Shown here: positions 1-8,597 of the stretch, piece by piece
How the letters are laid out: each line of letters starts with the position of its first letter
How positions within the stretch are numbered: the stretch's first letter is position 1
Program-made: the position numbers and the translations under genes
Notes under the pieces: model-generated
What the model saw: the letters and a program-made list of their open reading frames with translations, nothing else
What the model was told of the DNA's origin: nothing
Databases searched by the model: none
NCBI RefSeq assembly: GCF_900313025.1
Contig: NZ_OMPQ01000016.1
Coordinates: 31,843 to 95,842, forward strand
DNA length: 64,000 nt
Source of the DNA: Pseudophaeobacter sp. EL27
GTDB taxonomy: Bacteria; Pseudomonadota; Alphaproteobacteria; Rhodobacterales; Rhodobacteraceae
Direction: 5' to 3'

Positions 1-62
1 AATACTTTAAATATACTAAAATACCTAAACCTATGTTGTGCCTAAGATTCTGATTTCATAGG

Positions 63-77
63 GTTTCGTCGCGAAAC
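63..77. promoter_or_regulatory. parS-like palindrome upstream of parA
   Basis: Perfect inverted repeat GTTTCG-TCG-CGAAAC. Its half-sites GTTTC/GAAAC are those of the chromosomal parS site (GTTTC-ACGT-GAAAC), but the spacer is five bases instead of four. A nearly identical copy lies inside parB at 1632-1648. A ParB-binding centromere site for this parAB pair is inferred from that pairing; binding has not been shown. Confidence 0.55.
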
Positions 78-84
78 TTGCCGA

Positions 85-175
85 ATTTGTTACGATTCAA
101 CAAATGCCAACTATCCATCCTGGAATGATTGCAAGATGTCCGCTAGTTTGCCAGACATACGCCAAACAGGCATAC
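85..175. promoter_or_regulatory. Repeats in the parAB control region
   Basis: Two repeat structures lie between the parS-like site and parA. The first is a perfect inverted repeat, ATTTGTT at 85-91 and AACAAAT at 99-105, with a 7-bp spacer. The second is a direct repeat, CAGACATAC at 152-160 and CAGGCATAC at 167-175, with 15-bp period. They are probably autoregulatory operators, as is usual for partition operons. Bases 1-60 are markedly AT-rich, which would suit an origin-unwinding region, but no replication initiator gene is visible in the window. Confidence 0.35.
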
Positions 176-193
176 ATGATATGAGGCAACGAT

Positions 194-1579
194 ATGAGCA
201 AACCCACCTCACCTCCCCTGCCCCCCTATCTCAATCTGGACCCCAAGGCCGCCGCTAAGAAGCTGCCCGATCCTATAGGGACTGCGCGTTTTGCCAAGGC
301 GGCAGCCTTTTGTGCAAAGGGACGGGAAGATCTTGCGCGGCGTGGCTATGCGCCGGATGGACAGAAACGGCTTCGCAAGTTTTCCACTTGGGAGATCACC
401 AAGTACCTGATCCCCGTTGCACCCGCCCATTTGCGACGTGTTCTAAAAGCCAACCCTGATCTGCCTCAAGGCGAAGGCGAAGGGGGTTCAAAGTGGTTTA
501 CTCTGGAAGAGGTCCTCGCTCTACGGCAACACTTTGACAGCGAGGGAGTCAGCACCAAGGAATATGTCCCCTACCGACCAAAGGGTCTACCAGCCAAAGT
601 GGTCTCGGTGGCCAATTTCAAAGGCGGCGTCGGCAAGACCTCGACGGCGGCACATCTGGCCATGTCGGCGGCGCTAGATGGTTACAAGGTACTGGTGATT
701 GATCTCGACAGCCAGGGCTCGATGACCTCGATCATGGGGGGGAAGGTTGCGGATGAATGGCAGACCGTTTTCCCATTGGTGGCGAAAGATTACGCCAAGG
801 CGGTGACGGCTGAGAACCAGGTTCGCGCAGCTGCTGGCCAGCCAGAGATCCCCCTTGATGAAACACTGCAAGAGGCGCTGAAGACAACACCAGAAGACGT
901 CATTCAGAAAACCCACTGGCCCAATATCGATATCATCGGGGCGCAGCTCAATCTCTACTGGGCAGAGTTTCAGATCCCGGTTTGGCGCATGGGGCTGCGT
1001 AGCTGGCCGTTGTGGGACGGGCTGACCAACTTTCTGGAGGATGAGAACATCCTCGATCAATATGATGTGGTCTTTCTCGATACCCCCCCGGCGCTTGGCT
1101 ATCTGACCATCAATGCGCTGGCTGCCGCCGATATTCTTTTGGTGCCTTTGGGGGCATCCTATTTGGAATTCGACTCTACAGGGCGCTTTTTTGACATGCT
1201 CTACACCACTTTCGCCTCCATTGAGGATGGTGAAAACGCTGCACAGCGCGCGGCGGGTTTACCGGAAATCAAGTTTGAATGGGATGTAGTGCGGGCCATC
1301 GTCACGCGGTTTGACGCCAGCCAGCAGACCGATATGGCCAATGTGATCCAGGCCTATTTTGGCGATTTCATGAACGCCTATCGGCAGGACTATACCGCCT
1401 TGGTTGGCCAGGCCGGCGAGCAGGTCAATGGCATCTATGAAGCCGATTACCGCGACTTCAACCGCGACACCTATGTGCGGGGGCGGGAGACCTTTGATCG
1501 CACCTATGCGGAATTCAAGGAACTACTGATCGGCTGCTGGTGGCGCGACGCAAATATGGGAGATGAAGACAATGGCTAA
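194..1579 (+). CDS. parA: ParA-family partition ATPase (plasmid/chromid type)
   Basis: Deviant Walker-A ATPase of the ParA/Soj family that segregates low-copy replicons together with ParB. The motif KGGVGKT is at residues 143-149 (preceded by VVSVANF). The Walker A' region VLVIDLDSQGS and the Walker B region YDVVFLDTPP follow. The 461-residue length, with a roughly 130-residue N-terminal domain that includes a DNA-binding-like segment (STWEITKYLIP), matches plasmid partition ATPases and is much longer than the chromosomal ParA of about 270 residues. The gene overlaps the start of parB, so the two are one operon. No RepC gene follows and no replicase is visible in the 193 bases upstream, so the replicon type cannot be decided here. 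Family call firm; replicon context inferred. Confidence 0.9.
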   Translation: MSKPTSPPLPPYLNLDPKAAAKKLPDPIGTARFAKAAAFCAKGREDLARRGYAPDGQKRLRKFSTWEITKYLIPVAPAHLRRVLKANPDLPQGEGEGGSKWFTLEEVLALRQHFDSEGVSTKEYVPYRPKGLPAKVVSVANFKGGVGKTSTAAHLAMSAALDGYKVLVIDLDSQGSMTSIMGGKVADEWQTVFPLVAKDYAKAVTAENQVRAAAGQPEIPLDETLQEALKTTPEDVIQKTHWPNIDIIGAQLNLYWAEFQIPVWRMGLRSWPLWDGLTNFLEDENILDQYDVVFLDTPPALGYLTINALAAADILLVPLGASYLEFDSTGRFFDMLYTTFASIEDGENAAQRAAGLPEIKFEWDVVRAIVTRFDASQQTDMANVIQAYFGDFMNAYRQDYTALVGQAGEQVNGIYEADYRDFNRDTYVRGRETFDRTYAEFKELLIGCWWRDANMGDEDNG

Positions 1580-2639
1580 ACGCAGAAGATTGATCGCCCC
1601 GGATGTCAGCGCGCTCGAGGAGCTGGAGGAAGGTTTCGCCGCGAAACCCTCGGCCAATCCGTTTGAGACCAAATCAGTGGTTCCGCCCATCGCTCAGGTC
1701 GCGGGTGAGACGGCCAGCCTGAACAGTATGACGGGGGTAACGGATCGCGTGGCTTTGGCCCGTGATCAGGGTGACGCTGCCCGCTGGCGTGAAGCCGAGC
1801 AGGACGGCCTGGTTGTTCAGATGCTGGCAATTGCTGATATCGATCAGGACTTCATCCGCCGCGACCGTCTGATTGAGGACGCCGAGGCCATGGCGGAGTT
1901 GCAGGCCTCGATCACGCAGAACGGGCTACGCGCGCCCATTGAGGTTGCCAGGACGGACGCGGGCTACGGGTTGATTTCGGGCTTTCGCCGCCTGCAAGCC
2001 TACCGCGCGTTGGTGGCTGAGTCAGAAAGCTTTGCTCAGATCCCTGCCTTTGTGCGCGAGGCTGGTGCGGGTCAGGCGGCCTATGTCTCGATGGTTGAAG
2101 AAAACGAGGTGCGCGCCAACCTGAGCCATTATGAGCGTGGCCGTATCGCAGTATTGGCCGCAGGGCAGGGGGTTTTTCCCACGGTTGAAGCTGCGGTTGA
2201 TGCGCTTTTTGGAGCGGCCTCCAAGGCCAAACGCTCCAAAGTACGCAGCTTTGCCAAGGTGCACGAAGCCCTGGGGGATTTGCTTCAGTTTCCGACCGGG
2301 CTGACCGAGAAAGCCGGGCTGGCGCTGGCAACGGCGCTCCGCGATGGTTATCAAGGTCAGCTGCGTGAGGCTCTCGCCGGGGCCACGCCGGAGGATGCCA
2401 AATCAGAATGGGGCCTGCTGCAAAAAGCAGTGATGGGGGCCAGCACCGTCACGCGTGACAAATCACGTGGGGGACGCCCGCAGGAGATCACCCGAATTGC
2501 GAGCCGGGATCTGCCCAAGGGTGGCGCATTGAGCGCCGAAGTGTCCTCAGATGGACTGCGGATCGAGCTGAAGGGCAGGGTGATCAATGCTGATACTGCT
2601 GAGCAGATCCTGAAGATGATCGCCCGCCAAATCGGTTAA
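1572..2639 (+). CDS. parB: ParB-family partition protein
   Basis: DNA-binding partner of the upstream ParA. The ParB/sulfiredoxin-like nuclease fold covers roughly residues 75-180 and includes the family motifs LQASITQNGLRAPIEV, SGFRRLQAYRAL and the ENEVRANLSHYERGR box; a helix-turn-helix region follows. An in-frame ATG lies at 1563, but the ATG at 1572 is preferred because GGGAG sits just upstream at a normal distance. Either start overlaps the end of parA. The N-terminus (about 70 residues) is low in conserved motifs and contains a DNA palindrome (1632-1648) that resembles the putative parS in front of parA. The last C-terminal residues (INADTAEQILKMIARQI) probably form the dimerisation helix. 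Confidence 0.88.
   Translation: MAKRRRLIAPDVSALEELEEGFAAKPSANPFETKSVVPPIAQVAGETASLNSMTGVTDRVALARDQGDAARWREAEQDGLVVQMLAIADIDQDFIRRDRLIEDAEAMAELQASITQNGLRAPIEVARTDAGYGLISGFRRLQAYRALVAESESFAQIPAFVREAGAGQAAYVSMVEENEVRANLSHYERGRIAVLAAGQGVFPTVEAAVDALFGAASKAKRSKVRSFAKVHEALGDLLQFPTGLTEKAGLALATALRDGYQGQLREALAGATPEDAKSEWGLLQKAVMGASTVTRDKSRGGRPQEITRIASRDLPKGGALSAEVSSDGLRIELKGRVINADTAEQILKMIARQIG
1632..1648. promoter_or_regulatory. Second parS-like palindrome, inside parB
   Basis: Perfect inverted repeat GGTTTCG-CCG-CGAAACC within the parB coding sequence. Its 15-bp core differs from the upstream copy at 63-77 in one spacer base only. Two such copies bracketing parA make a partition or spreading site likely; this is inference. 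Confidence 0.5.
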
Positions 2640-2657
2640 GCCCTTGGGCCGGGGCTG

Positions 2658-3671
2658 CTATTTCTGGTAGTAGTCCCGGAACCAGGTGACAAAACGGTCA
2701 ATTCCATCGCGGAAATTTGTCTGTGGCTGATAGCCGGTCAATTTCTTCAACAGTGTTGCATCGGCCCAGGTGGCGGGCACATCGCCGATCTGCATCTCCA
2801 TGTAGTTGCGGATCGCTTTCTTGCCGATGCTTGTTTCAATTGCGTCTATGAAATCCAGCAGGCGGACTTTCTCTGAATTGCCGATATTGACCACTCGGTA
2901 AGGCGCAACAGGGGAGAGGCTGTCGCCTTCCTCGATCTCATCCTTGCTCGCGGGGCGCTCAGGCACCACGCCGATCAGCAGGCGGATGCCGCGCACCAGA
3001 TCATCGACATAGGTGAAATCGCGATACATCTCACCATGGTTATAGATATCGATGGGGCGCTCTTCCAGGATGGCATCGGCAAATTTGTAAAAGGCCAGGT
3101 CCGGGCGGCCCCAGGGGCCATAAACGGTAAAGAACCGGAACATGGTTGTCGGCAGATCCCAGAGATGCGCGTAGGAATGGCCCATGCTCTCGTTTGCCTT
3201 TTTGCTGGCGGCATAGATGGTGAGTGGCGCATCGGTGCGGTCCAGCTCGGTAAAGGGCATCACATCATTGCCGCCATAGACAGAGGAGGAAGAGGCCATC
3301 AGCAGGTGTTCGACCTTCAAACGCTTAGCAGCCTCCATCACATTGAAGGTGCCCATCACATTTGTTTCCAGATATGATCTAGGATTTTCAAGGCTGTAGC
3401 GCACACCAGCCTGACCCGCGAGATGGATGATCACCTCGGGTGCAAATGCGTCGGCCATAGCGTCAAAGGCCTGCGTATCCTCCAGCATGGCTTCGGTGGC
3501 GGTGAAATTGCCATGCTGCAACAGCATGGCGTGGCGGCGCTGTTTCAGGGCGACATCGTAGTATTCGGTCATGCCGTCAAAGCCATGTACACGAAAACCC
3601 TCATCCAGCAGCAGTTTTGCGAGGTGAAAGCCGATGAATCCGGCACTGCCGGTAACCAGAACGCGTTTCAT
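2658..3671 (-). CDS. NAD-dependent epimerase, UDP-glucuronate 4-epimerase type
   Basis: Short-chain dehydrogenase/reductase of the extended sugar-nucleotide epimerase class, 337 residues. The Rossmann motif GSAGFIG is at residues 8-14, the family signature HLAGQAGVRYSLENP follows near 83, the catalytic serines are in MASSSSVYGG and the YxxxK pair is Y153/K157. The opening MKRVLVTGSAGFIGFHLAKLLLDEG and the QAGVRYS segment are typical of UDP-glucuronate/UDP-galacturonate 4-epimerases that supply galacturonate for surface polysaccharide. It stands alone on the minus strand, converging on parB with an 18-bp gap. Substrate is inferred from family resemblance; another UDP-sugar is possible. Confidence 0.8.
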   Translation of the reverse strand: MKRVLVTGSAGFIGFHLAKLLLDEGFRVHGFDGMTEYYDVALKQRRHAMLLQHGNFTATEAMLEDTQAFDAMADAFAPEVIIHLAGQAGVRYSLENPRSYLETNVMGTFNVMEAAKRLKVEHLLMASSSSVYGGNDVMPFTELDRTDAPLTIYAASKKANESMGHSYAHLWDLPTTMFRFFTVYGPWGRPDLAFYKFADAILEERPIDIYNHGEMYRDFTYVDDLVRGIRLLIGVVPERPASKDEIEEGDSLSPVAPYRVVNIGNSEKVRLLDFIDAIETSIGKKAIRNYMEMQIGDVPATWADATLLKKLTGYQPQTNFRDGIDRFVTWFRDYYQK

Positions 3672-3818
3672 GTGATGTCTTTGTCCTGCGTTCGTGATGC
3701 CAAAGGGGGTCTTTGGGGCATCAAGGCCTGACAGCCAGTCTGGGCTGCCCTATTGATATTTGCGTCCCTATAGCATGGCTTGAAACCCTGCGCGAGGGGG
3801 CAGGTATGGCTGATCACG

Positions 3819-5060
3819 CTACTTTGAAGTCAATGATTTTATTGAACTATCTGGAAAACAGAGAGCCTCTTTGCCATTGCTCTCCTGCCACCGACCGATC
3901 GAGCGGCGGGTTTTGAAGCCCACCAGCCCATCGGCGCCGCCAACATCATGACCAAGTGCTTCCAGCCCACGCTGCATGGCGGCCACGTCTGAACGGTAGA
4001 GCTTGTCCAATCCCTGCCAGGGCGCGGTGAAATCACCAACGCCATATTGGATACGGTCGCCGACATGGCCGACAAACAATGCGTAGAGATCGCTTTTGTT
4101 GTAATCTTTCAGCACGTAGAAATTGGGGGTGACGATAAAGGCGGGTCCATATCGCCCGGCGGGCATCATCAAAAACCCCTGCCCCCCACGTTCTGCTGCT
4201 GGAAAGGGACGCCCAGAGACGCGGGTAATGCCCAAGGCTTCCCAGTCTGCAATACTGCGGCCCTGATCCGGGCCTTCCAGGCTGCAGGAAACCGCGGCGG
4301 GCACCACAACCTCAAAGCCCCAGTCACGTCCTTTTTGCCAACCATGTTCGGCGAGGAAATGCCCGATGGACATCAATGTGTCGGCTTCTGATCCCCAGAT
4401 ATCCGCGCGATCGTCGCCATTGCCATCAACCGCATATTTCAGGAAATTGCTTGGCATGAATTGGGGTTGCCCCAGGGCACCGGCCCAGCTGCTTTTCATG
4501 GTTGCGGCTTTGACATGACCCGCCTGGGCAATTTGTAGCGCGGCAATCAACTCGTCACCGAAGTAATCCGCGCGGGTGCTCATAAATGCCTTGGTGCCCA
4601 GCACCCGGAACACATTATGCGGGATTTTGGCGCGACCATGGGCACTTTCCCGCCCCCAGATTGCAATTGCGATACGTCCCGGAACACCGGTTTTTGCTTC
4701 AACACGGGCCAGGGTGCTGGCATGGCGTTGCAGCATCTTGCGGCCCATGGTGGCCGCCCCGTCCAGCCCGCCACGATTGAAGTACTTAGCGGGCACACCA
4801 AACTCCGCCTGGCGTTGCTGTCTTGGTACCTGAGGTGCCGTGCCGGGGGGCACCAGATCGGGTAGGTCCCAGTTCAGTGTCACGCCGGAAAAGGCAGCTT
4901 TGAAGGTCTTGCGGGTCACTCCTGCAGATTTTGCATCGGGCCAGATCTCCTGTTGTAGCCAGTCCTGAAACTGGCGCTCGACCTTGACGCGGTTCAGGGC
5001 CGAAGCGGGCAGGGGCAGCAGCCATAGCGCAGCTAGCAGAACGAGAAAACGAGTGAACAT
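3819..5060 (-). CDS. Lytic murein transglycosylase (MltB family) with peptidoglycan-binding domain
   Basis: Periplasmic enzyme cleaving the MurNAc-GlcNAc bond to a 1,6-anhydro product. The start is placed at the ATG at 5060 because GGAG lies nine bases upstream; a TTG seven codons earlier lacks support. A signal peptide (FLVLLAALWLLPLPASA) opens the protein. The SLT/MltB core carries the catalytic-Glu segment AIAIWGRESAHGR, and SSWAGALGQPQFMPSNFLKYAVDGNGDGR-type motifs follow. The C-terminus (MQRGLEALGHDVGGADGLVGFKTRRSIGRWQ) is a PG_binding_1 repeat. It lies 84 bases downstream of the histidine kinase gene on the same strand, and a paralogue starts at 8598 on the other side of that operon. 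Confidence 0.85.
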   Translation of the reverse strand: MFTRFLVLLAALWLLPLPASALNRVKVERQFQDWLQQEIWPDAKSAGVTRKTFKAAFSGVTLNWDLPDLVPPGTAPQVPRQQRQAEFGVPAKYFNRGGLDGAATMGRKMLQRHASTLARVEAKTGVPGRIAIAIWGRESAHGRAKIPHNVFRVLGTKAFMSTRADYFGDELIAALQIAQAGHVKAATMKSSWAGALGQPQFMPSNFLKYAVDGNGDDRADIWGSEADTLMSIGHFLAEHGWQKGRDWGFEVVVPAAVSCSLEGPDQGRSIADWEALGITRVSGRPFPAAERGGQGFLMMPAGRYGPAFIVTPNFYVLKDYNKSDLYALFVGHVGDRIQYGVGDFTAPWQGLDKLYRSDVAAMQRGLEALGHDVGGADGLVGFKTRRSIGRWQESNGKEALCFPDSSIKSLTSK

Positions 5061-5144
5061 GAGGCGGGCTCCGGCGGGCAAAGGGATGCTGTGTGGTCAG
5101 CCTAGCGGGGTTTGTCGGAAATGCCAGTCAAGGCTCGGCGGGTT

Positions 5145-6140
5145 TCAGCGCGATGGGGCCGCAGCAAAGGAGATGACAAAGCAGGCGCCGCGCTTGCTGG
5201 GGTGCAATGAGATGTCGCCGCCATGGACGCTGAGCATATTTCGCAGGATGGTGAGGCCCATGCCCGTGCCACCCTTGGCGCGTTTGGTGGTGAAAAACGG
5301 ATCAAAAATCTGCGCAGCATTCCCGGGGGAGATGCCTGGGCCATCGTCTGAAACCCGTAGCTCTAGCCCAGTGGGCTGCAACCGCGCGGTAATGTCGACT
5401 CGTTGCGCGCCTTGATCACGGGCATTGTTCAATAGATGGGCCAGGATGATTTTCAGCCCGCTTTCCCCGATAGGGAACAGCAAATCGGTGCCGGAAAGAG
5501 ACAGACCCAAATCGGCAAACTCCTGGCGCAGCCAGTTGCTGAGGGCGTCAATCTTGCTGCTGCCCTGATGGCTCATCTCGCGGGCGCGGGCGACCTCGCG
5601 CAGGGCCGTGAGCTGTTCTTCGATCTGCCGTGCCGCCCCATCAATCTGGGTGAGCAGTTTCTGGTCGTCAGCGGACAGGGCGCCGCCATCCTCTATTAGT
5701 TCAGCTGCGGCACGAATGGCGGAGACCGGGGTCTTGATCTCGTGGCTGACATGGTCGGTAAAGCTGCGGATGGTCATTTCCCGGTTGCGCAGATGTTCGG
5801 CCATATCGACGACGTTCCGCGCCATATTGTGCAATTCGACCGTTCCGGATTGTTCAGGTGGGTCAATGGTTTGACCCGGATGACTGCGCGTTTGGGCCGC
5901 ATAGGCGTTGAGGGCGCGAATGGGCGAGAGCAGTAGCCGTACCAGCAGCCAGCCCAAAAAGGAGGTCGCCAGAAGGATCAATGTGCCCAGCAAAAGAGCG
6001 GCGTTGCGAAAACCAATTTCCGGACCCAGATAGCGCAGGGCCACCAGCCCGATCAGTGACAGGATCAGGGTGCCTGCCAAGCCCCCACCAAGCACCAGCG
6101 CCAGCGTTGGGCGCCATTTTTGAACCAGCTGCGCCCGCAT
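5145..6140 (-). CDS. Two-component sensor histidine kinase
   Basis: Membrane histidine kinase of 331 residues. Two transmembrane helices occupy about residues 12-36 and 46-72 with almost no periplasmic loop between them, so the signal is probably sensed in the membrane or through a partner. A HAMP-like linker precedes the H-box DHVSHEIKTPV with phospho-acceptor His133. N, D/G1 and G2 boxes follow (HLLNNARDQG, VSDDGPGIS, GGTGMGLTILRNML). Its ATG overlaps the stop codon of the response regulator by one base (TGATG), so the two are cotranslated. No PAS or large sensory domain is present. The upstream membrane protein in the same operon is a candidate sensing partner. Confidence 0.88.
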   Translation of the reverse strand: MRAQLVQKWRPTLALVLGGGLAGTLILSLIGLVALRYLGPEIGFRNAALLLGTLILLATSFLGWLLVRLLLSPIRALNAYAAQTRSHPGQTIDPPEQSGTVELHNMARNVVDMAEHLRNREMTIRSFTDHVSHEIKTPVSAIRAAAELIEDGGALSADDQKLLTQIDGAARQIEEQLTALREVARAREMSHQGSSKIDALSNWLRQEFADLGLSLSGTDLLFPIGESGLKIILAHLLNNARDQGAQRVDITARLQPTGLELRVSDDGPGISPGNAAQIFDPFFTTKRAKGGTGMGLTILRNMLSVHGGDISLHPSKRGACFVISFAAAPSR

Positions 6141-6814
6141 CAGGTCACCGCCCTGAGACGAATCCCAACGGCATGCACGGTTTCAATCAAATCATGGCCG
6201 CCAGCCCGCTCCAGCTTGGCGCGCAGATTGCGCAGATGGCTGTCCAGGGTTCGGTCCGAGACCTGACTGCCCGCCCCCCAGATCTGGGTGATCAGCTCGG
6301 CCCGGCTGCGAATGCGGGCGGGATCTTGCAGCAGCAGGGTCAGGATGCCCTGTTCACGGGCGGTCAGTGCGATTTCTTGGCCATTGATCTGGCAACGATG
6401 CGCCAGCGGATCGAGGCTAAGGGCGCCGTGGCGCAACGCGCTCGGGACATGTGTTTTTTGACTGCGTTTCAGGATGGTACGGATGCGGGCCACCAGCTCA
6501 CGCGGGCTAAAGGGCTTGGTGACATAGTCATCAGCGCCCAGCTCCAACCCCAGTATGCAGTCAACCTCATCGTCGCGGGCGGTGAGAAACAGGATCGGCA
6601 CCTCTGATCGTTGTCGGATGCGGCGGCAGACCTCAAACCCGTCCAGTTCCGGCAGGCCAATGTCCAGCACGATGAAATCCGGTGCCTCGCGGCTGGCGTG
6701 CAGCAGCGCCTCCTGGCCGTCGGCTGCGGTGACCACCTGCCAGTCTGCGCGCTCCAGGGCGATGCGCACTAGGTCGCGCAGGCGGGGATCGTCATCGACC
6801 AATAGGATCTTCAT
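6140..6814 (-). CDS. OmpR-family response regulator
   Basis: Transcription factor partner of the adjacent kinase. The receiver domain has the acidic triad DDD at residues 7-9, phospho-acceptor Asp51 in FIVLDIGLPELDG, the conserved Thr in LFLTARDDE and Lys in VTKPFSPREL. The C-terminal winged helix ends with DRTLDSHLRNLRAKLE and VHAVGIRLRAV. The ATG at 6814 (MKILLVDDD) is chosen over an upstream in-frame start because it matches the universal family start. The gene overlaps the end of the upstream DUF4173-type gene by 23 bases. Likely targets are its own operon and possibly the flanking transglycosylase genes (inference from position). Confidence 0.9.
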   Translation of the reverse strand: MKILLVDDDPRLRDLVRIALERADWQVVTAADGQEALLHASREAPDFIVLDIGLPELDGFEVCRRIRQRSEVPILFLTARDDEVDCILGLELGADDYVTKPFSPRELVARIRTILKRSQKTHVPSALRHGALSLDPLAHRCQINGQEIALTAREQGILTLLLQDPARIRSRAELITQIWGAGSQVSDRTLDSHLRNLRAKLERAGGHDLIETVHAVGIRLRAVT

Positions 6815-8396
6815 CGCTCTTTGCCTTACCTGTATCTGTGCCGTCAAAATCCAACCCAGCATAAGAACTTACCCGCCAGGAGCGAAAGCCCCATTCGCGC
6901 CAGTTTCTTTGATCTTCCGCGCGTTGCCAGCAGAAGGCATAATCGGGAGGGATTGCGAAATCGGCATCTGCACGCTGTGCCGCTTGGATACCGCTTGCTG
7001 CATTTGGCCCAAGGGTGCAGAGGTAATACCAATCGGGCGATTGGGCAGAGTTCATGCTGAGGTTCTGGGCTGCTATCACACTGGCAAAATTGACAAAGGC
7101 ACAGAGGTAGAGCACCCCAAGCCCCAAGCTGGTACAGCGCAGCAGCAGCCAGCGATTGGAGCGCGCCTTGAGGATCTGCCATGCGGTCTGCAGCAATCCT
7201 GCCACCACCAGGCCAATCCAGATCATTGCGTAAAGCCGGAGATAGGTGAGGCCAAAGCTGGCGACATAGAGATCAAGCCGCAGAACCGAGGTGAGGCCGA
7301 GCAGGGCGTTCTGACCGAGCCAGAGCATCATCAGGGGCTTGAGGCTGGCATGGCTGCTCAGATAGGGGCGCGCCGCAAGGGCAAATCCTCCGGCCAACAT
7401 GGCAGTCGCCAGCAATGGATAGGCTCCACGATGGGCATATCTCGCCAGCGTCATGCCTTCGGGCAGTTCAGCCCCGCCAATCAGGATGGAGAGGTCCATC
7501 AGGCTCTGCACCCCGAGGATCAGGTTGAACATCACCAGGGCCCGCAAAACCGACCCGGCATTGAGACCAAAGCTCAGTCTTTTTTGGTTCTGCGGTGTTG
7601 TTGTTTTGGCTTGGGGTGATTTTTGGATCCGAGTCGGCACAAGAAAGGGCCAGATCATCAGCGCGGTGCCGCCCCAGAACAGCACACGCTGCAGCAGGAC
7701 CATGAGATCCAGATCAAAACTCAGGATATCCACAAGGCTTTGCTCCAGTAGCGGATTGGCTTGCAGCAGCAGGGTGATCAGCACCAGCGCACCACCCAAG
7801 GGAAAGCTCCAATTGCGGAAATGTTTCGACAGGGAGGAGGGACGCTTATCGGTTTTCTGCGGGGTTTCAGACTTGGGCACGGACGGTTTTGGGAACAGAG
7901 TTTGCAGGAATTTACGCAGGCCAGTGAGGGGCAGGGCGCGCAACAGGTGCAAGGCTGCAGCGGGTAGGGCGGCGAAGTGATCTTTGACCGGCAGATGAAC
8001 CCAGGCAACCGCCACAATCAAGCCAAAGAGCTGAAATCCCAAGGATAGAGCCTGATACTGCTCGATCACCGGCAGGCTGGTCAGCAGCAAGAGCAGCAAA
8101 GCAGGTTTGATCTGGCGCTTGTCAGGGGTATTCAGCAGAGCCGCAGCTCCAAACAGTGCCCAGCTGAACAGGGCGACAGATAAACCCGGCACATAGCCCC
8201 AGAACAGCCAGTCCGCCAGGGCGACCAGAACCACCAGCGCCAGCAGCGCGCCACTTCCCTTGCGGCTCAGATCGGCCCAATTGCGCTGGGGCAAAGGTTT
8301 GTCTGCAGGCAGCTCATCTGCGCTGTCACAAGAGAGCCACCAGCCATCCTGCGCAAGAGAGGCGGGCACGCCGCGAACCGTATAGTCACCTGTCAT
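6792..8396 (-). CDS. Polytopic membrane protein, DUF4173/DUF4153-like
   Basis: A 534-residue inner-membrane protein with about ten or more hydrophobic helices and a basic cytoplasmic loop near residues 165-195 (SVPKSETPQKTDKRPSSLSK). The C-terminal hydrophilic part contains NFASVIAAQNL, DWYYLCTLGPNA and WREWGFRSWRVSSY, a pattern I associate with DUF4173 proteins of unknown function. It is the first gene of a minus-strand operon with the response regulator and kinase (23-bp overlap with the former). Because the kinase lacks a periplasmic sensor, this protein may act as sensor or transporter partner; that is inference. No enzymatic motif was recognised. Confidence 0.6.
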   Translation of the reverse strand: MTGDYTVRGVPASLAQDGWWLSCDSADELPADKPLPQRNWADLSRKGSGALLALVVLVALADWLFWGYVPGLSVALFSWALFGAAALLNTPDKRQIKPALLLLLLTSLPVIEQYQALSLGFQLFGLIVAVAWVHLPVKDHFAALPAAALHLLRALPLTGLRKFLQTLFPKPSVPKSETPQKTDKRPSSLSKHFRNWSFPLGGALVLITLLLQANPLLEQSLVDILSFDLDLMVLLQRVLFWGGTALMIWPFLVPTRIQKSPQAKTTTPQNQKRLSFGLNAGSVLRALVMFNLILGVQSLMDLSILIGGAELPEGMTLARYAHRGAYPLLATAMLAGGFALAARPYLSSHASLKPLMMLWLGQNALLGLTSVLRLDLYVASFGLTYLRLYAMIWIGLVVAGLLQTAWQILKARSNRWLLLRCTSLGLGVLYLCAFVNFASVIAAQNLSMNSAQSPDWYYLCTLGPNAASGIQAAQRADADFAIPPDYAFCWQRAEDQRNWREWGFRSWRVSSYAGLDFDGTDTGKAKSDEDPIGR

Positions 8397-8597
8397 CTTC
8401 TGTTCCTCGTTTTTCGTTTTCTTTGAAAGGACAAGGCGAGGAATGCCACAGAGGCCGCGCAGCGCTTGCGCAAGAGATGTGCAGGAATTGTGCAGAAAGC
8501 CCTGGCGTATTCGGCGGGGAGGCGCCCACAGGGATGTCGCATAGATTGCAAGCGGGGAGAGATGCGCTAGGGTAAAAGAAAACAGCGAGCAGAAATC

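Noticed and set aside
6555-7619. 354-codon open frame on the plus strand
   Set aside because: Antisense to the response regulator and membrane protein genes, with no recognisable domain.
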